NCBI RefSeq assembly: GCF_000020605.1 | Contig: NC_012781.1 | Coordinates: 992,001-1,056,000, forward strand | Length of the DNA: 64,000 nucleotides | Direction of reading: 5' to 3' | DNA from: Agathobacter rectalis ATCC 33656 | GTDB taxonomy: Bacteria; Bacillota; Clostridia; Lachnospirales; Lachnospiraceae | Shown: one piece after another, positions 37,801 through 45,120 of the stretch | Position numbering within the stretch: the first letter of the stretch is position 1 | Layout: every line of letters starts with the position of its first letter | Position numbers and translations under genes: made by a program | Notes under the pieces: generated by a model | Told to the model about the DNA's origin: nothing | The model's input: the letters and a program-made list of their open reading frames with translations, nothing else | The model's database searches: none

Positions 37801-39550
37801 TAACTTTGACCCTGCAAAGGTAATCCCTGTAATAGAGGCCAGTGCCGGAGGTGTTCCTTCTATATCAGGATGGACTACAGTTGGTGGCTCTGGAAACGGA
37901 GATGACACAGTTAATATTGCTACAATATACTATGGAAACGATGCTGATTATACCTTCAATATTTCAGCAGAGGATATCGTAGGAAACAAGAGCGGTGATG
38001 TCAATTATGGTAACTCACTTGCACCTACAAAATTTACTGTAGATAAGACTGTTCCGGTGATTTCAGTAGCATATGATAATAATAATGCAGCAGAGGCTGG
38101 CTTTTATAAGGAGCAGAGAACTGCTACTGTGACAATTCAGGAGCACAATTTTGAGACAAGCAGAGTTGTCCTCACAATGAATGCGACAGACAATGGAAAT
38201 CCTGCTTCAGCGCCTACAATAAGTGGCTGGTCAGGAAGCGGTGATACACATACGGCAACAATTAGTTTTGCATCAGACGCTGTTTACACATGGACACTTG
38301 CATACACAGACAAGGCAGGAAACAAGGCAAATGACCTTGAGAATCAGAGCTTCTGCGTTGATCTTACAAAGCCTGCCATAACAATAAGTGGAATAAATCC
38401 TAATTCAGCAAACAATACTGATGGAAATATTGGTTTTGCTATTGAATGCACAGATACCAACTTTGGCACATTTACTCCGGTACTGACAGCTGTAGTATAT
38501 GAGAATGGTTCTTTTGCAACAAAAGAAATAGAAGGAAGCGCTTCATCCGTTGGAAATGGAGAGAGGATTGAGTATGGAAACCTCGAGGAGGATGGAATGT
38601 ACTCACTCAGATGTGCAGCTGTAGACAAGGCCGGAAATGCCTATGATACTGTAAATATTGTTGATGAAGATGGAGTAACTTCAACTGTAAACCTGCAGGA
38701 TGGAGATAATCTCATTGATTTCTCTGTCAACAGAAATGGCTCAACATTTGCATTAAATGATTACTCAATGGATGTAGTTAATGACTATTATGTACAGGAA
38801 ACTGCAGAGGATATCGTATTCTACGAGACTAATGCTGATGAACTCTTAAACTACAATATCAAGCTTAATGGCAATGCCCTTAAGGAAGGTAACGACTACA
38901 AGGTAACAGAGTCAGGAGGAGACGGAAGCTGGTACAGATACGAGTATGCTGTAAATAAATCACTTTTTGATGATGAAGGTGAATACAATCTCGTCGTTGA
39001 GTCAGAGGACAAAGCCACATCAATGGCATATAGTGATTTGAAAAACGTTTCAGCTGATTTTGTAATTGATAAGACAGCTCCAACTTTCACAATCAGTGGA
39101 ATTGAGGAAGACGGTAATTACAGAGGAACATCACAGAACGTAACTCTTGTTCCTACAGATGATGGAGGAAAGCTTGGACATGTCAAAGTTACAATACTTG
39201 ACAAGGATGGAAAAGAACAGAAAGTCATTTCTGATATGTCAGGCGATGAACTTACAAAGTACCTGAATGGAAATGATGGAAAGATTAAATTTAAGGTACC
39301 GGAGGGCGTAAATCAGCAGGTTGCAATACTTTGTGCAGACTGCTCCATCGGAACAGATGGTGGAACCAATACAACTGATTTTATTTACAAGGGTATAACA
39401 GTTTCATCAAACGCTTTCATTCTTTTCTTTGAGAATAAGCCGCTGTTTTATGGTGTGCTGGGTGTAGTTGCAGCAGCAATAATCGTACCAACAGGTTTTG
39501 TAATCTATAAAAAGAAAAGAAAAACTAAAAAAGAAGCATCAGAACAGTAA
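31862..39550 (+). CDS. Giant Ig-like-repeat surface protein
   Basis: A 2,562-residue secreted protein anchored by its C-terminal membrane helix. Signal peptide at 1-28 (basic start, then MAFLMALLMVVTILPANF). A low-complexity Asn/Asp/Gly-rich stretch lies near 75-135. About a dozen or more bacterial Ig-like modules follow, marked by recurring FDTTNPTADL, DKTAPTV and YDKAGNKTE-type borders. At the end come a transmembrane helix (FYGVLGVVAAAIIVPTGFVIY) and a KKKRKTKK tail; no LPXTG sorting motif. The ATG at 31862 is set by AAAGGAG at 31847-31853. As the last gene of the kinase/Tad unit it is a probable adhesin or stalk. Confidence 0.85.
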   Translation: MRKRMMAFLMALLMVVTILPANFTIVEANDTNGAIYLKVTGASEWTKKDDIKVTVTDSTGKEVDQKFVKTEVVEAQTDSGNTNPDNKNPDNTDSGNTDLGNNNPGNTDTGKDDAAGKDTENIGSESGSDNSNEPVGQADEQQDAKPVALNSIKIDVTDLVKDSNYSVDISSDGYLFWKKECTAVEASYSPVYTEVAMVKDTYKEFAFSTNFNDWKPGTTQTLAVNGAGNNIVKYASSDQETAAVDETTGEVTIKKAGKVSFTATLSVGDSYKTITQSDVTIAKLDQTLSFTDENAEVYVGDEISTIAKSSANDAKGKITYSVVKGEDYITQDADFANNGKWTAKSYNNSADGVKVTIKAAIAEDDKYNSTENTYTTTIKPYAYDDFRKYCEVVGTSNTASDGKIWYSEVTKIKAKDGYKIKDSDGSFVEEIAIDANGITQGENQFTLVIGQEKKNSENETVSYINEGTVSGAYNYDSVKPTLSIAKDNDADWINKKDVEIKASPSDAGSQIAAVKYTVTDEKDKPLLEETTVNPNADGSYLITLQASKFANKEIKVNVTAYDNAGLRSDTQTKIIKFDTELPKADLSLNSNEGEYYFTDKISVDISATDNFSGIADIKAVYLTDDVTSASGWDIKNFNWDAENVQNLGADAKSVTIPFADTTNAGNVYVKVTDKAGNENITSLSDDKKFHFDKTAPTVGIAYSSADENTTNDNYSQLKDGVEYYNHDRYAQITVTDASFNKNATQIKVAVDNKKAVNILDNKAEVQGAAIVKTDNEIWTDNKDGSYTAKLKFTGNHLYKIEASSKDLAGNKTEEATVADSKSKEFYIDEDAPAGKVQFSTDKTNAIGNWWKILLNSFPAISIFKQNQLDIVGSVTDGNSGIWTVSYYVNKLDTDTVLSEQQLNGLSAGNWEKIKINKSDDGYSFCESLDKSYNKYIVYIKIVDNSGNVKYISTEGAIIDNEAPEITEVNIVDSDKNKLEDENADLWKQSKVCLQVKATDNLSGIDRYEYKLEGLKDNGTATGTVKLKDTKLGTLNDDSTVFDLKKSDYYAADTKALKATITVYDRANNSSTVEKIINIDKQAPTVTITRDDENLKLDNSKGWNKDTLTYTVVAKDVTSGIKAENENPVINYYIYLGGKKMKTGKVNVIDKKLDASGAYTEVVGNITISKDKAYDSNNLTIDVDTIDVAGNKSVSSADTTDTAKYDFTAPTAKLELQDGVDGDKWFTNGATFTVTAQDNTSGIEKVCYTIKKADGTYVGESADAPVELITGVESDVKKYTDSISIPDAANYDTDNLTITTYTYDFAGNKTECSQTIKFDTTNPTADLTVNAGANQDGWFNSGATFSVKASDATSGVDKVEYIVKASKDSNENLTSGTLTSDTLQKSDNGDLTGTITIPKDAYYDSKNLYVETKTYDKAGNKTECSQTIKFDTTHPTAGISFDKEMKNSLSDKGGFEGAKHFYNRDVKLYVTANDATSGIKSIKYYVTAAGDVPTEETWADTTNKNVNSILPEKQAGTNDKLNIPITISDKFANSADNLGAINVYVQVIDTADNETVVSLKDDEKDETFRIDTTKPEINVEYATEKAAYSVVDGAEYYNTERTAKVSVKENSVFFNPKLVNIWVSEDGGKEVDINNSDKLPNGIVKDSDWTLGAGKDAVSTLTVTFTNNHKYTVRVEAQDLAENKADGYKINKSNTFIIDKKNPTGNMKYNYLSQGTDTTWTSFADWKNILNGGKYEISRFSKGKMYVSGSVRDEFSGVKEVSYNVSNKDGVFADVSGVTSWTPMKSTGKDGSYAISLPENDMNYVVYLKIVDYSGNVSYVSTNGAVLDTQAPKINVTLPTDINGIYASNVNVGVSVSDNAATGVVSGIRSVSYKVTSLGQQTQTGDLYTYTATAGSLNDLTKSVSRNFTVDAGLNNSNDVQIEVTAVDNAGNTYKTTNVIKIDITAPTIEVSYDNNSGDTTFGDDTYFKESRTATVKVTERNFDPAKVIPVIEASAGGVPSISGWTTVGGSGNGDDTVNIATIYYGNDADYTFNISAEDIVGNKSGDVNYGNSLAPTKFTVDKTVPVISVAYDNNNAAEAGFYKEQRTATVTIQEHNFETSRVVLTMNATDNGNPASAPTISGWSGSGDTHTATISFASDAVYTWTLAYTDKAGNKANDLENQSFCVDLTKPAITISGINPNSANNTDGNIGFAIECTDTNFGTFTPVLTAVVYENGSFATKEIEGSASSVGNGERIEYGNLEEDGMYSLRCAAVDKAGNAYDTVNIVDEDGVTSTVNLQDGDNLIDFSVNRNGSTFALNDYSMDVVNDYYVQETAEDIVFYETNADELLNYNIKLNGNALKEGNDYKVTESGGDGSWYRYEYAVNKSLFDDEGEYNLVVESEDKATSMAYSDLKNVSADFVIDKTAPTFTISGIEEDGNYRGTSQNVTLVPTDDGGKLGHVKVTILDKDGKEQKVISDMSGDELTKYLNGNDGKIKFKVPEGVNQQVAILCADCSIGTDGGTNTTDFIYKGITVSSNAFILFFENKPLFYGVLGVVAAAIIVPTGFVIYKKKRKTKKEASEQ
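35777..36165 (+). repeat. Near-identical direct repeat inside the Ig-like gene
   Basis: A stretch of about 50 bases starting at 35777 recurs at 36113 with only a few changes (offset 336 bp, one module). It encodes GNKTECSQTIKFDTT in both copies. It points to recent internal duplication or recombination that could change module number. Confidence 0.7.
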
Positions 39551-39567
39551 ATTAATGATTTGAATAG

Positions 39568-39593
39568 GAGCCGGTCACAAGATCGGCTCTTAC
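39568..39593 (+). terminator. Likely terminator of the Tad/Ig-like block
   Basis: GAGCCGGTC pairs with GATCGGCTC around ACAA, followed by a short T-rich stretch. It stands 18 bp after the giant gene. The T run is weak. Confidence 0.6.
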
Positions 39594-39646
39594 TAAATAA
39601 TTTGAGGGATGGACAAAGTAACACGTATATGCATAATACTAATCAA

Positions 39647-40108
39647 TCACAAGCCCGTTACAACAAGATATATCACACCAAGCACCCAGCTTGAAAATAT
39701 GCCGTACAGTATCACAGGACCTGCAATCCTAAATATCTGACAGCCTATGCCAAATACCTGCCCTTCGACCTGAAATTCACATGAGGACGAGCATACTCCG
39801 TTTGCAAAGCCTGTTATAGGAACGAGAGCGCCTGCGCCTCCCCAGTTTGCGAGTGGTGCATACAGGTTTAGCGCTGTCAGTACGCAGCTTATGAGAATCA
39901 AAATCATGCTGCACCAGGCCGAAGCCTCGTCGCTGCTTAACCCAAAGTATTGTGTGCAGGTATTTACTATGAGCTGTCCGATAGTGCATATGATGCCGCC
40001 GAGTATAAATGCCTTTAGCATGTTTGCAGAAAGGCAGTGAGTAGGTGTGACGCGCTTTACATATTTGTTATATTCATCGTTTCGTTTTTCTTTTTGGTCA
40101 GTAGTCAT
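39647..40108 (-). CDS. spoVAC: SpoVAC-like stage V sporulation membrane protein, orphan
   Basis: A 153-residue membrane protein with the SpoVAC start region VKRVTPTHCLSANMLKAFILGG, four to five hydrophobic segments and the FRIAGPVILYGIFSSW end. SpoVA proteins form the channel for dipicolinic acid in spores. Usually spoVAC, spoVAD and spoVAE are neighbours; here it stands alone. The central segment reads GFANGVCSSSCEFQVEG, with two cysteines not usual there. Start ATG 40108 follows AAAGGAGG. Confidence 0.85.
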   Translation of the reverse strand: MTTDQKEKRNDEYNKYVKRVTPTHCLSANMLKAFILGGIICTIGQLIVNTCTQYFGLSSDEASAWCSMILILISCVLTALNLYAPLANWGGAGALVPITGFANGVCSSSCEFQVEGQVFGIGCQIFRIAGPVILYGIFSSWVLGVIYLVVTGL

Positions 40109-40226
40109 GTTTTCAGACCTCCTTTTTTATAGGATGACCGTATTTTTTAAATGTATTCATATATGTGATTTTAGTTATTTGATTTGGGTATAGTTACTTA
40201 TTAGAATTAAATATGAAGGATATATC

Positions 40227-40295
40227 AAATAATCCTTGCTACTTTCTGCTTTAAATAGTAGAATTGTAGCAAGGATTATTTTTGCGCGGTAGCGC
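40227..40295 (+). promoter_or_regulatory. Terminator-like leader hairpin upstream of glyA
   Basis: AAATAATCCTTGCTAC pairs perfectly with GTAGCAAGGATTATTT, with further pairing inside and T residues after. A small GCGC-GGTA-GCGC stem (40284-40295) follows directly. No gene on the plus strand lies between the Ig-like terminator and this point, so it may be an attenuator in the glyA leader or simply insulate glyA. Nothing in it matches the glycine or tetrahydrofolate riboswitch cores that I know. The 269 bp between spoVAC and glyA hold no other gene. Confidence 0.5.
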
Positions 40296-40377
40296 ATCAA
40301 AGTAATAAATCACAGCAAAGCATATAATTGCGATAAATAATGCAAGTATTTTGCAATAAAGAAAAGGAGACACATAT

Positions 40378-41619
40378 ATGTATACACTTGACGACATCAA
40401 AAAAGAAGATCCTGAGATTGCGAGCGCCATCACAGATGAGTTTGAGCGCCAGAACAGCCACATCGAGCTTATTGCTTCTGAGAACTGGGTAAGCCCTGCT
40501 GTTATGTCAGCTATGGGAAGCATCCTCACCAATAAGTACGCTGAGGGATATCCAGGAAGAAGATACTATGGCGGCTGTGAGTGCGTGGACGAGGTAGAGG
40601 AGCTTGCAAGAGAAAGAGCCAAGGAGCTTTTCGGCGCAGAGTATGTAAATGTACAGCCACACTCAGGTGCTCAGGCCAACATGGCAGTACAGTTCGCCAT
40701 CTTAAAGCCGGGCGATACCATCATGGGAATGAATCTTGACCACGGCGGACACCTCACACATGGTTCACCGGTCAACTTCTCAGGCTCATATTTCCATGTA
40801 GTGCCTTATGGAGTAAATGACGAGGGCTTCATCGATTACGACAAGGTAGAGGAGATCGCCCTTGAGTGCAAGCCAAAGATGATTATCGCAGGTGCATCTG
40901 CATATGCGAGAACTATAGATTTCAAGCGTTTCAGAGAGATTGCAGACAAGGTAGACGCAGTGCTCATGGTTGATATGGCTCATATCGCAGGACTTGTAGC
41001 CGCAGGACTTCATCCAAGCCCAATCCCATATGCACATGTCACCACAACCACTACACACAAGACTCTCCGTGGACCTCGTGGAGGAATGATCCTCTGCAGC
41101 CAGGAGATGCAGGATAAGTACAATTTCAACAAGGCTATTTTCCCGGGAATCCAGGGTGGACCTCTCATGCACGTTATCGCTGCAAAGGCAGTCTGCTTCA
41201 AGGAGGCATTACAGCCTGAGTTCAAGGAGTATCAGAAGCAGATTGTAAAGAACGCACAGGCACTTTGCAAGGGTCTTCAGAGCCGTGGCATCAAGATTGT
41301 ATCAGACGGCACAGACAACCACCTCATGCTCGTAGATTTAACTCCGTTTGGTCTCACAGGAAAATCTATCGAGAAGCTTCTCGATGCGGCTCATATCACA
41401 GCCAACAAGAATACTATTCCTAACGACCCACAGAAGCCATTTGTCACAAGCGGTATCCGTCTCGGAACACCTGCTGCTACATCAAGAGGCTTAAAGGAGG
41501 ATGATTTCGACAAGGTTGCAGAGGCAATCGCCATGATCATCAAAGAGGGCGAGAGCGCAGTTGAGCCTGCAAAGGCTATCATCAAGACACTTACTGACAA
41601 GTATCCTCTTGCATTTTAA
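40378..41619 (+). CDS. glyA: Serine hydroxymethyltransferase
   Basis: This PLP enzyme interconverts serine plus tetrahydrofolate and glycine plus 5,10-methylene-tetrahydrofolate, feeding one-carbon units to purines and thymidylate. The 413-residue length is normal. Motifs include [49 protein letters not shown] and the PLP lysine in [14 protein letters not shown]. Codon use is biased as in highly expressed genes. Start follows AAAAGGAG. It is 55 bp upstream of serS. Confidence 0.97.
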   Translation: MYTLDDIKKEDPEIASAITDEFERQNSHIELIASENWVSPAVMSAMGSILTNKYAEGYPGRRYYGGCECVDEVEELARERAKELFGAEYVNVQPHSGAQANMAVQFAILKPGDTIMGMNLDHGGHLTHGSPVNFSGSYFHVVPYGVNDEGFIDYDKVEEIALECKPKMIIAGASAYARTIDFKRFREIADKVDAVLMVDMAHIAGLVAAGLHPSPIPYAHVTTTTTHKTLRGPRGGMILCSQEMQDKYNFNKAIFPGIQGGPLMHVIAAKAVCFKEALQPEFKEYQKQIVKNAQALCKGLQSRGIKIVSDGTDNHLMLVDLTPFGLTGKSIEKLLDAAHITANKNTIPNDPQKPFVTSGIRLGTPAATSRGLKEDDFDKVAEAIAMIIKEGESAVEPAKAIIKTLTDKYPLAF

Positions 41620-41674
41620 GGGTTTTCAGAGTAAAATGTTATAAGTTATAAAAACATAATACTTTGGAGGAATT

Positions 41675-42964
41675 ATGATAGACTTAAAGTTTTTAAGAGA
41701 GAATCCGGATCTCGTAAAAGAAAATATTAAAAAGAAATTCCAGGACCACAAGCTTCCGCTCGTTGATGAAGTAATCGAGTATGACAAGAAGGCCAGAGAG
41801 GCACAGCAGGAGGCTGATGATCTTCGTGCAAAGAAGAATCAGGTTTCTAAGCAGATTGGTGCTCTTATGGCACAGGGCAAGAAGGAAGAGGCTGAGGCTG
41901 TAAAGGCTGAGGTAGCACAGATTTCAAAGCGCCTCACAGAGCTTGAGCCGCTCGAGAAAGAGTATCAGGACAAGGTGCTTGAGGATATGATGAAGATTCC
42001 AAACATCATCGATCCATCAGTTCCAATCGGAAAGGATGATACCTTCAACGTGGAGAACGAGAAGTTTGGTGAGCCTGTTGTTCCTGATTTCGAGATTCCT
42101 TATCATACAGATATCATGGAGAGATTTGACGGAATAGACCTCGATGCAGCAGGAAAGGTTGCAGGAAACGGTTTCTATTATCTGATGGGAGATATCGCAC
42201 GTCTTCACTCAGCCATGACAGCATATGCGCGTGACTTCATGATTGGAAAGGGCTTTACATACTGTATCCCACCATTTATGATCCGTTCAAATGTCGTAAC
42301 AGGCGTTATGAGCTTTGAGGAGATGGATGCCATGATGTACAAGATTGAGGGAGAGGATCTCTACCTTATCGGCACATCTGAGCACTCAATGATCGGTAAG
42401 TTCATCGATACAATAAACGATGAGTCAAAGCTTCCATACACACTCACAAGCTACTCACCTTGCTTCCGTAAGGAAAAGGGTGCACACGGCATTGAGGAGA
42501 GAGGTGTTTACCGTATCCATCAGTTTGAGAAGCAGGAGATGATTGTTGTCTGCAAGCCACAGGATTCAAAGGAATGGTATGAGAAGATGTGGAAGTACAC
42601 AGTAGAGCTTTTCAGAAGTCTCGATGTGCCTGTCCGTACTCTTGAGTGCTGTTCAGGAGACCTCGCAGATCTCAAGGTTAAATCATGCGACGTAGAGGCA
42701 TGGTCACCAAGACAGAAGAAGTACTTCGAGGTTGGAAGCTGCTCTAACTTAGGCGATGCACAGGCAAGACGTCTTAAGATTCGTGTAAAGGGCGAGGATG
42801 GCAAGAAATACTTTGCACATACTCTTAACAACACAGTTGTTGCTCCACCACGTATGCTTATCGCATTCCTTGAGAACAACCTGAATGCAGATGGCTCTGT
42901 AAATATCCCTAAGGCACTTCAGCCATACATGGGTGGTACAGAGAAGCTTATTCCGAAGCACTAG
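41675..42964 (+). CDS. serS: Seryl-tRNA synthetase, GTSEH subtype
   Basis: Class II synthetase that charges tRNA-Ser. The 429-residue protein has an N-terminal coiled-coil arm (about 27-105) and a catalytic domain. Its motif 2 loop reads FRKEKGAHGIEERG, and the serine-binding region reads GTSEHSMIG. Common bacterial enzymes have FRxEAGSAG and TAEVPL there, so this is a divergent subgroup that I associate with some clostridia and archaea. SCSNLGDAQARR and the C-terminal NNTVVAPPRMLIAFLEN are intact. Ribosome binding site GGAGG. Ends in a strong terminator. Confidence 0.95.
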   Translation: MIDLKFLRENPDLVKENIKKKFQDHKLPLVDEVIEYDKKAREAQQEADDLRAKKNQVSKQIGALMAQGKKEEAEAVKAEVAQISKRLTELEPLEKEYQDKVLEDMMKIPNIIDPSVPIGKDDTFNVENEKFGEPVVPDFEIPYHTDIMERFDGIDLDAAGKVAGNGFYYLMGDIARLHSAMTAYARDFMIGKGFTYCIPPFMIRSNVVTGVMSFEEMDAMMYKIEGEDLYLIGTSEHSMIGKFIDTINDESKLPYTLTSYSPCFRKEKGAHGIEERGVYRIHQFEKQEMIVVCKPQDSKEWYEKMWKYTVELFRSLDVPVRTLECCSGDLADLKVKSCDVEAWSPRQKKYFEVGSCSNLGDAQARRLKIRVKGEDGKKYFAHTLNNTVVAPPRMLIAFLENNLNADGSVNIPKALQPYMGGTEKLIPKH

Positions 42965-43011
42965 TTTTTGAAATAAATTAGTTCATGTAAATAATTAATA
43001 CATGTAAATAT

Positions 43012-43060
43012 AACAGCCGTAGCTGCGATTGAAAAAGAAAATCGTGGTTACGGCTGTTTT
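43012..43060 (+). terminator. Terminator of glyA-serS
   Basis: AACAGCCGTA pairs with TACGGCTGTT, extended by CGATT/AATCG inside, with four T residues after. Confidence 0.9.
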
Positions 43061-43159
43061 GTAGTTAATGACCTTATCAATATTTATGTCAGAGATGATA
43101 AGCAAATACAGAAGGCTTTTGACAAAAAAGGTCATGCAAATTTCTTTTGATAAACGGCA

Positions 43160-43188
43160 TTGACACCAAATGTGATACCACGTATAAT
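43160..43188 (+). promoter_or_regulatory. Consensus promoter of the second hicAB
   Basis: TTGACA (43160-43165), exactly 17 bp, TATAAT (43183-43188): a perfect sigma-A promoter. The ribosome binding site AGGAGG and hicA start (43209) follow directly. Confidence 0.85.
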
Positions 43189-43208
43189 ATAGATAGGAGG
43201 TATTCAGA

Positions 43209-43466
43209 ATGTCAAAATGGGATAAACTATTAACGAGAATATGTGCTTTATCAAAAGACCTCCGGTTTGATGAATTGCGTAAGGTATTGGAAAGCTATGG
43301 ATATGTAATGAATGCCCCAAAGGGCGGAAGCAGTCATTACACGTTCAGAAAAGCCGGATGTCAACCGATTACGATACCGAAGCATGAACCTATCAAAAAA
43401 GTGTATGTAGAGATGGTAAAGCAGATTGTGGAAAGTGAGGCGGTGAATGATGAAAACGCTGAATGA
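43209..43466 (+). CDS. hicA: HicA-type mRNA interferase toxin, second locus
   Basis: An 85-residue toxin with a 20-residue N-terminal extension compared with the copy at 10029. The catalytic histidine is in GGSSHYTFRKAG, followed by PITIPKHEPIKKVYVE. It lies directly behind a consensus promoter and overlaps hicB by 20 bp. Probably an independent module of another HicA subgroup, since it shares little sequence with the first copy. Confidence 0.9.
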   Translation: MSKWDKLLTRICALSKDLRFDELRKVLESYGYVMNAPKGGSSHYTFRKAGCQPITIPKHEPIKKVYVEMVKQIVESEAVNDENAE

Positions 43467-43815
43467 TTATTTTACAATGAATTATCGTATGGAAATTGTA
43501 GAGGATAAGGATGAGGGTGGTTTTGTGGTTTCATTTCCGGAGCTCCCGGGATGTATTACCTGCGGAGAAACAGTAGAATCCGCTGTCGAAAACGCTTTAG
43601 ATGCCAAGAAAGCATGGTTAGAAGCTGCTATGGAAGATGGTATTGAAATCCATGAACCGGACAGCTTAGAGGATTATTCTGGACAGTTTAAACTTAGAAT
43701 TCCACGAAGTCTTCATCGTTCCCTTGCAGAACATTCTAAGAGGGAAGGCATCAGCATGAATCAGTATTGTGTATATCTTCTTTCCAGAAACGATGCAGTT
43801 TATTCAAAATTATAG
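43447..43815 (+). CDS. hicB: HicB-type antitoxin, second locus
   Basis: A 122-residue antitoxin. The N-terminal HicB fold includes KDEGGFVVSFPELPGCITCGET and AVENALDAKKAWLEAA. The C-terminal ribbon-helix-helix part is FKLRIPRSLHRSLAEHSKREGISMNQYCVYLLS. It should block HicA and repress the operon. The start lies inside the hicA end (ATGATG). Confidence 0.92.
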   Translation: MMKTLNDYFTMNYRMEIVEDKDEGGFVVSFPELPGCITCGETVESAVENALDAKKAWLEAAMEDGIEIHEPDSLEDYSGQFKLRIPRSLHRSLAEHSKREGISMNQYCVYLLSRNDAVYSKL

Positions 43816-43842
43816 ACTAAATGAAATAGGAGGTGTTCTGTT

Positions 43843-43968
43843 ATGTTTTTTCTTATAGCGAAGGATAATGAATGGGCTGGATTGCTTAGTAGTCTGGATA
43901 TGTTTTCTGATGATTTTATGGAAGAAGGACGGATACAGCCTGAAGTACAGGTAAGGGAAGATTTCTAA
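43843..43968 (+). CDS. 41-residue protein resembling an antitoxin tail
   Basis: A 41-codon gene with an excellent ribosome binding site (ATAGGAGGTG, six bases before ATG). It lies 27 bp after hicB on the same strand and may share its transcript. The product contains FSDDFMEEGRIQPEVQVRE, which resembles the C-terminal end of VapB/AbrB-type antitoxins (DFMxxGRxQPxxQxRE). The DNA-binding half is missing. It may be a decayed or minimal antitoxin. Its stop lies 5 bp from the end of the convergent YitT gene. Confidence 0.55.
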   Translation: MFFLIAKDNEWAGLLSSLDMFSDDFMEEGRIQPEVQVREDF

Positions 43969-43973
43969 TGAAT

Positions 43974-44819
43974 TTACAGAGAAGAAAATCCCTTACCAAA
44001 TACTTCACTGGTGCTCATCACAGACATAAAAGCGTGCAGCTTATTCTGATGTATGAAGCTTCTAAGCTCTATGGCCTGCTTCTTTGTAAGAGTGCTGAAA
44101 ACGATATAGTTTCTCTCACCGGTGTAAGCACCTCGTGCCTCCACATAGGTGGCACTTTTCTCCAGCGTGTTAGTAATATAATCGCATATCACATCCTTGT
44201 CATCGCAGATAAGCATTATGGATTTTCTGAGCATGATATTTTCGATGATTGCATCAATCATAAATGATTTCACAACAAGTCCGACAAATGAATACAGAGC
44301 AGTCTTTATGTCAAATACAAAGCAGGCGATGATAATCATGACGAGGTCGGTGAGAAATAAAGCCATGCCAATATTTTCTACATGTGCATATTTTTTTACA
44401 ATCATGGCGATGACATCGGTTCCGCCACTTGAAGCACCTACATAGAAAAGCAGTGCAGATGCGATTGCAGGAAGAGCGATGGCAAAAATCAGCTCAAGCA
44501 TTGGCTCGTTTGAGAGAGGATGAGTGAGCGGGTCAAGCTTTTCAAGTACCAGGAGCTCAACAGACAAAAGTATTGTGGCATAGGTGGTCTTAATAGCAAA
44601 GTCTTTGCCAAGGAAGAAAAAGCCCACTACAAGCAGAAGCATGTTCACAATAGTAGAAAACATACTCGCTGAGAGAGGTGTTATCTTTGCAAAAACAACT
44701 GCGGCACCGGTTACGCCACCGAAGGTGAAGTTGTTTGGGAACTTGAAATAGTATACACCGATTGCCATGATGGTGATACTGAGCGTCATTATCAGAAAAT
44801 TTTTTATCTGTTTAAGCAT
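43974..44819 (-). CDS. YitT-family membrane protein
   Basis: A 281-residue protein of the YitT family. Five to six membrane segments (about residues 7-180) include FPNNFTFGGVTGAAVVF and YVGASSGGTDVIAMIV. A cytoplasmic DUF2179 domain (about 195-281) includes MLICDDKDVICDYI and ARGAYTGERN. The transported substrate is unknown for the family. Start ATG 44819 follows AAAGGAG. It is convergent with the hicAB side and divergent from purM. Confidence 0.9.
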   Translation of the reverse strand: MLKQIKNFLIMTLSITIMAIGVYYFKFPNNFTFGGVTGAAVVFAKITPLSASMFSTIVNMLLLVVGFFFLGKDFAIKTTYATILLSVELLVLEKLDPLTHPLSNEPMLELIFAIALPAIASALLFYVGASSGGTDVIAMIVKKYAHVENIGMALFLTDLVMIIIACFVFDIKTALYSFVGLVVKSFMIDAIIENIMLRKSIMLICDDKDVICDYITNTLEKSATYVEARGAYTGERNYIVFSTLTKKQAIELRSFIHQNKLHAFMSVMSTSEVFGKGFSSL

Positions 44820-45120
44820 TTGTTGTTCTCCTTTATGATTTGACAGCTTGTCAGGTATTTATTGCAGTGCTGTGTATCATAGCTTTCTTTTGTATTATTA
44901 ATCGTTCAAATCTAAATATTTATTTGCATGGATAGTGTAGGACGATGGATGTCTGATGTCAATATAATCCGTGAAATAAATTATAAGTATTATTTCTATA
45001 AAAGATGTATTATATTAGTAAAACTAATAAGAATAATTACAATATATAATTGGAAAATTTAGCACTATGAAGGTATACTATAGGTATTGAACGAATTGCA
45101 GATTATTAGGAGGAACAATA
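44820..45120. promoter_or_regulatory. Divergent YitT/purM promoter region
   Basis: This 301-bp AT-rich spacer holds a TGACA-GCT-TGTCA dyad near 44840. An 8-mer TTGAACGA occurs at 45087-45094 on the plus strand and at 44902-44909 on the minus strand. A possible -10 TATACT lies at 45074-45079. The 8-mers faintly recall the CCGAAC core of Bacillus PurR boxes but are not a clear match. No gene was seen. Confidence 0.35.

Noticed and set aside
39421-39550. LPXTG cell-wall sorting signal in the Ig-like protein
   Set aside because: The end has a transmembrane helix and basic tail but no LPxTG-like motif before it.
44820-45120. PurR box pair upstream of purM
   Set aside because: The TTGAACGA 8-mers lack the CCGAAC core and are 180 bp apart, so they are noted only as weak candidates.
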